The notes under the pieces are model-generated. The model was given only the letters and a program-made list of their open reading frames with translations, ran no database searches and had not been told where the DNA came from. The translations under genes were made by a program, and so were the position numbers. 64,000 nucleotides of DNA, taken from positions 124,001 to 188,000 of the forward strand of contig NZ_JALBGD010000010.1 in assembly GCF_023507705.1 (NCBI RefSeq). The letters are read 5' to 3'. Shown here piece after piece: positions 34,630-43,500 of the stretch. Source of the DNA: Stappia sp. WLB 29 (GTDB lineage Bacteria > Pseudomonadota > Alphaproteobacteria > Rhizobiales > Stappiaceae). Every line of letters starts with the position of its first letter. The stretch's first letter is position 1.

Positions 34630-35499
34630 ATGGCAAGCAGGCTGCTCGGCCGGCTGATGAACACGCTTGCGGGGGTGCGGCGCGCGGTGGCGCTGCCGCA
34701 GGCGCGCGGGCACCAAGACAAGGCGCTGGACGACCGCTACGACATGCGCACGGCACGGCCCGAGAACGCCGTCGACCTGTTCGAGGGCGAATGGTCCGGC
34801 GCGCTGCCGGGCCTGCCGCCCAACGGCAAGCCGGCCTTCTATACCGACCCGCGCGTCGACTTCTTCGAGCGCGCCAGCGGCGGATATGTCAACAAGCACG
34901 TGCTGGAACTGGGGCCGCTGGAAGGCAGCCACACCTATATGCTGCAGATGAAGGGCGCAGCCTCGATCACCTCCATCGAGGCGAATACGCGCGCCTATTT
35001 CAAATGCCTGATCGTCAAGAACAATTACGGTCTGCACAAGGCGCGGTTCCTGCTCGGCGACTTCCTGAAATATCTCGAGGAGGAGCCGCGCAGCTTCGAC
35101 GCCATCGTCGCGAGCGGCGTGCTCTACCACATGAGCGATCCGGTGGCGCTGATCGAAGCGATGTGCAGGACGGCGGATGCCATCGGCATCTGGACGCACT
35201 ATTACGATCACGACATCCTCTCGCGCCATCCGGTCTATGCCAGCCGCTTCGCTGCGCCCGAGACGATCGAGCATCGCGGCGTGCCGCTGACCATGAGCCG
35301 GCAGACCTATGTGCAGCAGGTGCTCGACTGGAAGGGCTTTTGCGGCGGCGCCGAGCGGGTGACCCGCTGGGTGGAGAAGGACTCGCTGCTGCGCCTGTTC
35401 GACGTGCTCGGCTTCGACGTGGAGATCGGCAAGGACGACCCGGCCCACGCCAATGGTCCGGCGCTGACCTTTGTCGCCAGGAAGCGAAAGAGCGCTTGA
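34630..35499 (+). CDS. SAM-dependent methyltransferase
   Basis: A 289-residue class I methyltransferase. The SAM loop is VLELGPLEGSHTYMLQ near residue 98, followed by ITSIEANTRAYFKC (motif II) and FDAIVASGVLYHMSDPVALIEAM (motif IV region). ATG at 34630 is preferred: AGGG lies eight bases upstream, while the ATG at 34615 would touch its own ribosome site. It overlaps the next methyltransferase start by one base (TGATG). The N-terminal segment RRAVALPQARGHQDKALDDRYD resembles polysaccharide-linked methyltransferases. The substrate is probably a capsule sugar hydroxyl, by context only. Confidence 0.8.
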   Translation: MASRLLGRLMNTLAGVRRAVALPQARGHQDKALDDRYDMRTARPENAVDLFEGEWSGALPGLPPNGKPAFYTDPRVDFFERASGGYVNKHVLELGPLEGSHTYMLQMKGAASITSIEANTRAYFKCLIVKNNYGLHKARFLLGDFLKYLEEEPRSFDAIVASGVLYHMSDPVALIEAMCRTADAIGIWTHYYDHDILSRHPVYASRFAAPETIEHRGVPLTMSRQTYVQQVLDWKGFCGGAERVTRWVEKDSLLRLFDVLGFDVEIGKDDPAHANGPALTFVARKRKSA

Positions 35500-36251
35500 T
35501 GGCCGGGGTCCTGCAACGGATCGTCGGCGCGCTGACCGGCGCCAAGGCGCGCCAGGAGGCGGAAAAGCCGCATTTCCAGCGCGACTACGAGCGCCACGTC
35601 CGCAAGCTGAAGGAAAGCCATCCGCTGGACGAGGCGATGTCGCTGGCCGTCGGCGGCCACTACGACATCCAGGGCCGGATACACCTGGAGCTGCTGCGCT
35701 CGCTGGGGCTGAAGGACGGCGACAGCCTCATCGATCTCGGCTGCGGCAGCGGCCGCACGGCGAGGCAACTGGCCGCCAACGGCAGCTACGCCTATCTGGG
35801 CATCGACGTGGTCAAGGACCTCATCGACTATGCCCGCGCCCATACCCCGGCCGACTACCGCTTCCACATCTCCACCGACCTGAAGATCCCGGCCGCGGAT
35901 GCGTCCGCCGACATCGTCTACTCGTTCAGCCTGTTCACCCATCTGCTGCACGAGGAGACCTACCTCTACATGGAGGAGGTGGGGCGAGTGCTGCGCCCGG
36001 GCGGAACCTTCCTGTTCTCGTTCCTGGAATTCGGCAGCCGCGGCCATTTTCCGGTCTTCCTCGGCAGTGTCGAGCAGCAGAGAAACGGGACGAAGCCGGT
36101 GATGAACATGTTCATCGAGCGTAACGTCATCGAACTTTGGGCGGAAAAGCTCGGCTTTGCCGTCGAGACCTACATCGATGGCAACCGCGAAATCGTGCCG
36201 GACGGGCGCCTCGGTCAGACCGGCGCCGTGTTGCGGCGTCTCGAACGCTAG
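35499..36251 (+). CDS. SAM-dependent methyltransferase (second of a tandem pair)
   Basis: A 250-residue class I methyltransferase of the methyltransf_11/25 type. The SAM loop is LIDLGCGSGRTARQLA near residue 82, then YLGIDVVKDLIDYAR, DASADIVYSFSLFTHLL and VGRVLRPGGTFLFSF. The ATG overlaps the stop of the preceding methyltransferase, so they are translationally coupled. The two share only fold-level similarity, suggesting that two different positions are methylated. Confidence 0.82.
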   Translation: MAGVLQRIVGALTGAKARQEAEKPHFQRDYERHVRKLKESHPLDEAMSLAVGGHYDIQGRIHLELLRSLGLKDGDSLIDLGCGSGRTARQLAANGSYAYLGIDVVKDLIDYARAHTPADYRFHISTDLKIPAADASADIVYSFSLFTHLLHEETYLYMEEVGRVLRPGGTFLFSFLEFGSRGHFPVFLGSVEQQRNGTKPVMNMFIERNVIELWAEKLGFAVETYIDGNREIVPDGRLGQTGAVLRRLER

Positions 36252-36538
36252 GGCAGGTAGCGGAAAACCGTGGTTCAGGACGCTGTTTCAGCGGCTTGAT
36301 CGCGCCGCACCGAGCAACTAGAAGGAGTGCGCGGAATGAGTGTCGAAGCGGGTTTCAGCCGCCGGTCCTTCCGTTCGCCAGGGAGCCCGACCGGGCCGCG
36401 CGATTGTGCGGCAGGCGGGGGCGGAGCAGGCCAGAAGAGCCAGTACGGACAATCCGGCAGCCAGACACCGGCCTGCCTTGTGCACCATCGCACCGGCCTC
36501 GTCGCGAACGGGGCCGCTGAGCGGTGCGAGGCGGCGTG

Positions 36539-37483
36539 ATGCATCAGGAAGGGTCGAACTTGCAAGAAGACGTGATGGCGCCCGGCCGCCTCGACAATCT
36601 GCGGACGCTCGAGGCGGAAAGCATCCACATCATCCGGGAGGTGGCGGCCGAGTTCCGCAATCCCGTCATGCTCTATTCGATCGGCAAGGACTCCTCCGTC
36701 CTGCTGCATCTGGCGATGAAGGCCTTCGCGCCCTCGCGTCTGCCGTTTCCCCTGATGCATGTCGACACGACGTGGAAGTTCCGCGAGATGATCGCCTTCC
36801 GCGACGAGACGGCTAAGCGCATCGGCGCCGACCTGATCGTGCACACGAACGAGGACGGCATCCGGCAGGGCATCGGCCCGTTCAGCCACGGCTCCTCCGT
36901 GCACACGCATGTGATGAAGACCGAGGCGCTGAAGCAGGCGCTCGACAAGTACGGCTTCGATGCGGCCTTCGGCGGCGCCCGCCGGGACGAGGAGAAGAGC
37001 CGCGCCAAGGAGCGCGTCTTCTCGTTCCGCAGCAAGGCCCATGCCTGGGACCCGAAGAACCAGCGCCCGGAACTGTGGAACCTCTACAACGGGCGCATCG
37101 CCAAGGGCGAGTCGATCCGTGCCTTCCCGCTGTCCAACTGGACCGAGCTCGACATCTGGCAGTACATCCTGCTGGAGGGCATTCCCATCGTGCCGCTCTA
37201 CTACGCCAAGCGGCGGCCGGTGGTGCGCCGCGACGGCATGCTGATCATGGTCGACGACGAGCGCATGCCGATCGGTCCGGACGACCGGGTGGAGGAGCTG
37301 ATGGTGCGCTTCCGCACGCTCGGCTGCTACCCGCTGACCGGCGCCATCGAGTCCGACGCCGACACGCTGCCGGCGATCATCCGCGAGATGCTCATCGCCC
37401 GCACCTCCGAACGTTCGGGCCGCCTGATCGACCACGACGACAGCGCCTCGATGGAAAAGAAGAAGCGCGAGGGGTATTTCTGA
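36539..37483 (+). CDS. cysD: Sulfate adenylyltransferase subunit 2 (copy 2, NodP-like)
   Basis: A 314-residue second CysD with the same PP-loop ([14 protein letters not shown]), [37 protein letters not shown] and [11 protein letters not shown]. It is clearly diverged from copy 1 in the segments between motifs (for example [14 protein letters not shown] against [14 protein letters not shown]), so it is not a recent tandem duplication. Start: the ATG at 36539 has GAGG seven bases upstream; a TTG at 36560 with AGGAAGG and an ATG at 36575 are alternatives. About 290 bp of non-coding sequence precede it. With the following cysNC it forms a second APS/PAPS operon inside the glycosyltransferase cluster. 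Confidence 0.9.
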   Translation: MHQEGSNLQEDVMAPGRLDNLRTLEAESIHIIREVAAEFRNPVMLYSIGKDSSVLLHLAMKAFAPSRLPFPLMHVDTTWKFREMIAFRDETAKRIGADLIVHTNEDGIRQGIGPFSHGSSVHTHVMKTEALKQALDKYGFDAAFGGARRDEEKSRAKERVFSFRSKAHAWDPKNQRPELWNLYNGRIAKGESIRAFPLSNWTELDIWQYILLEGIPIVPLYYAKRRPVVRRDGMLIMVDDERMPIGPDDRVEELMVRFRTLGCYPLTGAIESDADTLPAIIREMLIARTSERSGRLIDHDDSASMEKKKREGYF

Positions 37484-37485
37484 CC

Positions 37486-39387
37486 ATGCGCAATCCGGAT
37501 CCGACCGCCTCCGACGAGGCCGTGCGCGAGTACATCCTGTCCCAGGTCAACAAGGACCAGCTGCGTTTCCTCACCTGCGGCAGCGTCGACGACGGCAAGT
37601 CCACCCTGATCGGGCGGCTGCTCTACGACACCAAGCTCATCTTCGAGGACCAACTGGCCGCGCTGGAGCGCGATTCCACCCGCCACGGCACGGTCGGCGA
37701 CGACATCGACCTGGCGCTGCTGGTCGACGGGCTGGAGGCCGAGCGCGAGCAGGGCATCACCATCGACGTCGCCTATCGCTTCTTCGCGACGGACCGGCGC
37801 AAGTTCATCGTCGCAGACACGCCCGGCCACGAGCAGTACACCCGCAACATGGCGACGGGCGCCTCGACCGCCGATCTGGCCGTGCTGCTGGTCGATGCGC
37901 GCAACGGGCTGATGACCCAGACGCGCCGTCATGCCTTCATCGCCTCGCTGCTGGGCATCCACCACGTGGTGCTGGCCATCAACAAGATCGACCTGGTCGG
38001 CTATTCGCAGGAGCGCTTCAACCAGATCGAGGCGGAGTTCCGCGCCTTCGCGCAAGGCTTCGATTTCGAGACGCTGGTGGCGATCCCGCTGTCGGCGCGC
38101 TACGGCGACAATGTTACGGCGCCGGGCGACAACATGCCCTGGTACGAGGGGCCGACGCTGCTGGAGCATCTGGAGACGGTCGAGGTCGGCCGCGACGACG
38201 ATGCCCGCCCGTTCCGCTTCCCCGTCCAGTGGGTGAACCGCCCGAACCTCGACTTCCGCGGCTTTTCCGGCACGATCGCCGGCGGGCGCGTCAGCGTCGG
38301 CGACGAGGTGGTGGTCGCCGCCTCGGGCCGCACCTCGACGGTGAAGACCATCCTGTCGCAGGTGGGCGAGACGCAAAGCGCGAGCTCCGGCGAGGCGGTA
38401 ACGCTGGTGCTGAACGACGAGATCGATGCCTCGCGCGGCGATGTCATTGCCGCCGCCGCCGCCCGTCCGGATGTCGCCGACCAGTTCGCCGCGCATCTGA
38501 TCTGGATGTCCGAGGAGCCGCTGCTGCCGGGTCGGTCCTATCTGCTCAAGATCGGCACGCGGACGGTCACCGCCTCGGTGACCGAGATCAAGCACAAGAT
38601 CAACGTCAACACGTTCGAGCGGGCCGCGGCCAAGACGCTGGAGCTGAACGAGATCGCCTTCGCCAACCTGGCGCTGACGGTGCCGGTCGCCTTCGACCCC
38701 TACGAGGCGAACCGCACGACCGGCTCGTTCATCCTGATCGACCGGCTGACCAATGCGACGGTCGGCGCCGGCATGGTCTGGTTCGCCCTGCGGCGGGCGA
38801 CCAACATCCACTGGCAGGCGCTGGAAGTGGACCAGGCGGCGCGCGCGCAGAGCCTCGGCCAGACGCCGGCGGCGCTCTGGTTCACGGGCCTGTCGGGCTC
38901 GGGCAAGTCGACGGTCGCCTCGCTTCTGGAAAAGAAGCTGCATGTGCGCGGCCGCCACACCTACACGCTGGACGGCGACAACGTGCGCCACGGCCTCAAC
39001 CGCGACCTCGGCTTCACCGATGCCGACCGGGTGGAGAACATCCGAAGGGTCGGCGAGGTGGCGCGGCTTTTCGTCGATGCCGGTCTGCTGACGCTGGTCT
39101 CCTTCATCTCGCCGTTCCGCAGCGAGCGCGCCATGGCACGCGAGCTGTTTCCGGACGGGCGCTTCATCGAGGTCTTCGTCGACACGCCCATCGAGGAGTG
39201 CCGCCGGCGCGACCCGAAGGGCCTCTACCGCAAGGCGGATGCGGGCGAGTTGCGCAACTTCACGGGTGTCGACAGCCCCTACGAAGCGCCGGAAAATCCG
39301 GAAATCCACATCCGCACGATGGGCCGCGACCCGGAGGAGATCGTCGACGAGATCATCGCCTACCTGGAGGCGAACGACCTGATCTAA
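37486..39387 (+). CDS. cysNC: Bifunctional sulfate adenylyltransferase subunit 1 / adenylylsulfate kinase (copy 2, NodQ-like)
   Basis: A 633-residue CysN-CysC fusion. GTPase motifs: [40 protein letters not shown] kinase motifs from about residue 460: [45 protein letters not shown]. It starts 2 bp after the cysD stop. It differs from copy 1 throughout the barrel domains, for example [17 protein letters not shown]-type segments. In rhizobia, nodPQ copies support sulfation of exported glycans in addition to cysteine synthesis; that role fits this copy. Confidence 0.92.
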   Translation: MRNPDPTASDEAVREYILSQVNKDQLRFLTCGSVDDGKSTLIGRLLYDTKLIFEDQLAALERDSTRHGTVGDDIDLALLVDGLEAEREQGITIDVAYRFFATDRRKFIVADTPGHEQYTRNMATGASTADLAVLLVDARNGLMTQTRRHAFIASLLGIHHVVLAINKIDLVGYSQERFNQIEAEFRAFAQGFDFETLVAIPLSARYGDNVTAPGDNMPWYEGPTLLEHLETVEVGRDDDARPFRFPVQWVNRPNLDFRGFSGTIAGGRVSVGDEVVVAASGRTSTVKTILSQVGETQSASSGEAVTLVLNDEIDASRGDVIAAAAARPDVADQFAAHLIWMSEEPLLPGRSYLLKIGTRTVTASVTEIKHKINVNTFERAAAKTLELNEIAFANLALTVPVAFDPYEANRTTGSFILIDRLTNATVGAGMVWFALRRATNIHWQALEVDQAARAQSLGQTPAALWFTGLSGSGKSTVASLLEKKLHVRGRHTYTLDGDNVRHGLNRDLGFTDADRVENIRRVGEVARLFVDAGLLTLVSFISPFRSERAMARELFPDGRFIEVFVDTPIEECRRRDPKGLYRKADAGELRNFTGVDSPYEAPENPEIHIRTMGRDPEEIVDEIIAYLEANDLI

Positions 39388-39526
39388 ACGCCGGCCCCGG
39401 CTCCGTGATCGGAAGGAGTGGGGACCAATGGCGGCGGGAACGGCAAGCTTGTGACACGCGTCACAATGTTGCTGCGACGGCTGGCCATGATGCGCTGCAA
39501 CAAACGGAAGCGACGGGAATCGGGGC

Positions 39527-40516
39527 ATGGCCGAAGAAACTGTTCTGGTGACGGGAGGAGGCGGCTATATCGGCTCGCACTGCTGCAAGGCGCTGCGCCG
39601 TGCGGGCTATCTTCCCGTGGCTTTCGACAATTTTGCCACCGGCTGGCGCGAGGCGGTGCTCTTCGGGCCGCTGGAGGAGGGCGACCTTTCCGACCGCGCG
39701 CGGCTCGACGAGGTCTTCGCCCGGTGGAAGCCGGTGGCCGTCATGCATTTTGCCGCGCTGTCCCAGGTGGGCGAGTCGATCAAGGATCCGGGCCGCTATT
39801 GGCGCGGCAATGTCGGCGCCACGCTCACCCTGATCGAGGCGGCGATTGCCGCTGGCTGCCTCGACTTCGTCTTCTCCTCCACCTGCGCCACCTATGGCGA
39901 GCAGGACGGCGTCATGCTGGACGAGGACACTGCTCAGGCTCCGATCAACGCCTATGGCGCCTCCAAGCGGGCCATCGAGGACATGCTGCGCGACTTCTCG
40001 ATCTCGGCCGGCCTGCGCCACACGATCTTCCGCTATTTCAATGTGGCCGGCGCCGATCCCGACGGCGAGATCGGAGAGTGCCACGTGCCGGAAACCCACC
40101 TCATTCCGCTGGTGCTCGACGCGATCAGCGGCCGGCGCGACGCGATCACCATCTTCGGCACCGACTACAAGACGCCGGACGGCACTTGCATCCGCGACTA
40201 TGTCCATGTGTGCGATCTGGTCGACGCGCATCTGTCCGGTCTCGACTGGCTGAGGCAGGGGAACAGCAACCGCGTCTTTTGCCTGGGCACGGGACGCGGG
40301 TTCTCCGTGCGCGAGGTGATCGAGGTCGCCGCCCGCGTCACCGGCCAGCCGGTGCCGGTGCTGGAAGGCGCACGCCGCGAGGGCGATGCGACGCAGCTGG
40401 TCTGCGGCTCGACCCGGGCGCGCACGGAGCTGGGCTGGGACCCGCAGCGCTCGACGCTCGATGAGATGATTTCCGATGCATGGCGCTGGCATCAGCGTGG
40501 CGCCTACAAGACCTGA
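39527..40516 (+). CDS. galE: UDP-glucose 4-epimerase (copy 2)
   Basis: A 329-residue extended SDR. TGGGGYIGSH, FSSTCATYGE, the catalytic Tyr and Lys in NAYGASKRAIED, RYFNVAGADPDGEIGE and CIRDYVHVCDLVDAH are all as in GalE. It differs from copy 1 at most non-motif positions, so it may use another UDP-sugar such as UDP-GlcNAc or a uronate. It follows the second sulfate-activation pair by about 140 bp and precedes the giant glycosyltransferase by 32 bp, so it likely serves the capsule. Confidence 0.88.
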   Translation: MAEETVLVTGGGGYIGSHCCKALRRAGYLPVAFDNFATGWREAVLFGPLEEGDLSDRARLDEVFARWKPVAVMHFAALSQVGESIKDPGRYWRGNVGATLTLIEAAIAAGCLDFVFSSTCATYGEQDGVMLDEDTAQAPINAYGASKRAIEDMLRDFSISAGLRHTIFRYFNVAGADPDGEIGECHVPETHLIPLVLDAISGRRDAITIFGTDYKTPDGTCIRDYVHVCDLVDAHLSGLDWLRQGNSNRVFCLGTGRGFSVREVIEVAARVTGQPVPVLEGARREGDATQLVCGSTRARTELGWDPQRSTLDEMISDAWRWHQRGAYKT

Positions 40517-40548
40517 ATGATCGGCAAGACCTGAAGATCGGGACAGCG

Positions 40549-43500
40549 ATGTTGAACACTGGGACGAACAGGCCTTCGAAGAAGAATCTGCTGGCCAATC
40601 TTGTCTTCTGGCGCGGGCCGCGTCCCGATTTCCATGTCGACAAGACGGGACCGATGCTGATCGCGGGCTGGGCCTGGTGGCCGGAGCGTCCTGGAGAGCG
40701 GATCAGCATCGAGATTCTGAACGGCGCGCAGGTCGTCGCCACGGTCGAGGCCAATCAGTTCCGCGACGACCTGCTGAAAGCGGGCAAGGGCGACGGTGCC
40801 CATGGCTTCCTGATCACCCTGCCGGAACCGGGCGTCACCGGCCGGCTCGGCCTGCGCTGCAAGGGCGCGCGTCGCCCGTTCTGGCAGGCGCCGCGCGTTG
40901 CCGCCGGCAAGGTGCAGTTCCACATCGACAGCAAGACGCCAGGCCGCATCACCGGCTGGGCCTGGATGCCGAAGCGGCCGGGCGAGCGTCTGCGCATCGA
41001 GGCCGTGGCCGACGGCCGGGTGGTCGCCACCGCCACTGCCGACGGGTACCGCGAGGACCTGAAGCAGGCCGGCAAGGGCGGCGGCGCCCATGCGTTCGAC
41101 ATGCATCTGCCGGAGGAGGTGGCGAAGACGCCGCCGGCGCGGCTCAGCCTGCGGCTTGCCGGCGCGCGCGTGCCGTTTCACGTCTTTCCGCAGGCGGCCT
41201 CCGCCTCGGCGCTGGACTTCGCTATCGACACGGTCAGCGACGAGGGGATCGTCGGCTGGATCTGGGCCCCGGCGACGCCGGAAAAACGCCTGCCGCTGGA
41301 ACTGGTCGAGGACGGCGTCGTTCTTGCCGAGACCGTGGCCGACCTCTACCGGCAGGATCTTGCCGATGCCGGCAAGGCCGGCGGCTCCTGCATGTTCCGC
41401 TTCGCTATCCCGGCCGTTCTGCGCGACGGCCGTTCGCACGCCATCGAGCTGCGATGCAAGGGACGGCCCAAGCCGTTCTACGTGGTGCAGGCCCGCAGCT
41501 TCGCCAAGGTGCGCTGCGAGCTGTCGCTGCTGACGCCGCTCGCCGTCGAGGGTTCGGCCTGGCTGCCGCACGGCGCCGGCAGATCGGTGGATATCGAGAT
41601 CTCGCTCGACGGCAAGGTGGTGCACAAGGGCGCGACCGATGCCCTGCATGCCTTTTCCTGGCGGGCGGCGCCTGCCGACATCGCCGCCCTGATCAAGTCC
41701 GCAGGCATGCAGGGGGGCAAGAATGGGCCGGTGACGGTGCGCGTTGCCGTGAGCGCCAACGGCCAGCCGGCCGGTTCGGCGCAGGTGCCGCTGCACATCG
41801 CCGCCGACGGTTCGCTTGTGGTTGCGGTGAAAGAGGTCTCCGACCGCAGGATCGCAGGCGAGGGCCTGCTGCTGACGGCAGCGAGCGGGGCCTGCGGCAT
41901 ATGGATCGGCGAGGGGCGGGTCGCGGAGATTTCCGCCGCGCCGTCCTTCTCCTTCGACACGCATGTGCCGGCTCTGAAGCTGGAAGACGGAACCCACAAG
42001 GTCCGTATCGGCGTGGCGGATGCCGACGGCAAGGCGGGTGCCGTGGCGGTCTCGCGGGAGCTTGCCTTCCGCCGCTTCGACCTGTCGATGGACATTGCCG
42101 ACGACCGGATATCGGGCAAGGTCGCCGACCGCTGGCAGGACAACCGCGAAACGGCCGTGGAGATCCTGATCGACGACAAGCCGGTGGCCATCGAGGTGGC
42201 ACGCGGGCTGCCGGACGACGATGCCGGTGTCGGCCGGTTCGCGGTGTCCATCTCGGCGCGCTGGCGCGACGGGCTGCCGCACCGGGTCGAGGCCCGCATC
42301 GTCGGCGACGAGCGCCGCTGGCCCGAGCGGCCGCTGATGTTCCGCGCGGGCGAACCGCGCACCAATGCGCTGACCCGCGTCGAATATTTCGGCGGCGTCG
42401 TGTCCGGCTGGGTGGTGCTGCCCTGGGACGGCGAGGCGGTCGCCGAGGTCTCGCTGATCGTCGACGGCAAGGTGGTGGAGACGCGCCCCGCGCGCGATTC
42501 CCATCCGCAGCTGGCCGCCGAAAGCTTCCTCACCGATGCGCATGGCTTCCGCTTCGAGCGCGCCCTGCCGGAAAAGGCGGCGGTGCGCGTGCGCGCCACG
42601 TTCGACGGGCGGGTGCTGCTGGACCAGGCGGTCGCCCTCGGCGCCGGGGCCTACCGGCTGCAGGATGCCGGTCATGGCCGCGCCGGTGCCTGTTTCGTCA
42701 TGCCCGATCCGCTGGCCAATGCGCAGTCGCGCGAGGAGGCGCGTGCCGTGCTGCTGGCGGCGGCCGCTGCCGCGCGCGCCGGCGTCGCGCCGATCACCGT
42801 CGTCTCCTGCGGCCACCGCGCCTCGCTGCGCGGTGCGAGCGGCGATCTCGCCCCGCTGGTGGAAGATCTCATCGGCCGCGAGAATGCGGCCCTGCTGGCG
42901 GCCGCAGCCTTCGTGCCGCTGCCGCAGGCGGTGCTGCCCTCGACGGCCGGCGGTGCGCAGGAGCGCGCCTATGCGCTGGACCTGTGGGCGCGGGCCAATG
43001 CCTTCTCGCTGATCGCCGGCACCAGCCGGTCCGGCATCCTGTCCTATTGCGCCGCCTCGCGCCGCCAGGGCCTGCTGCCCACCACGACGCAGGTGGTGAT
43101 TCTGGCCGACACCTTCGCCGTGCAGGATCTGCTCGACCGCGACCAGCTGCTGGAACGGCCCGAACTGCTGGTGGAAGAGGCGCTGGAAAAGGCCGCCCTT
43201 GCCGCCTGCACCCGGATCCTTGCGCCCTCCGCTCAGGTGCTGGAGACCTGCACCGCCCTGGAGCCGTCCGTCGGCGAGCGCGCGCTCGTCGTCCCGGCGG
43301 AGATCGGCACGGCGGCAAGTGCCGCCGGTTTCCCGCAGGAGGCGGACGCGCGCCGTTGGCTGGTCTTTGCGGCCCCCTTGCGCACCCGCACCGGCCTCGT
43401 CCAGCTTTGCGATGCCCTCGACCGTTTGATGCGTCGCCCGGGCCTCGATCCGGATACGGTCGGCGTGGTCTTCGCCGGCACCGAGGACTGGGTGCGCGGC

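Noticed and set aside
32254-35499. A 1081-codon plus-strand frame ending with the first methyltransferase
   Set aside because: Its first two-thirds overlap rfbA and the RgpF-family gene in another frame. Only 34630-35499 is coding.
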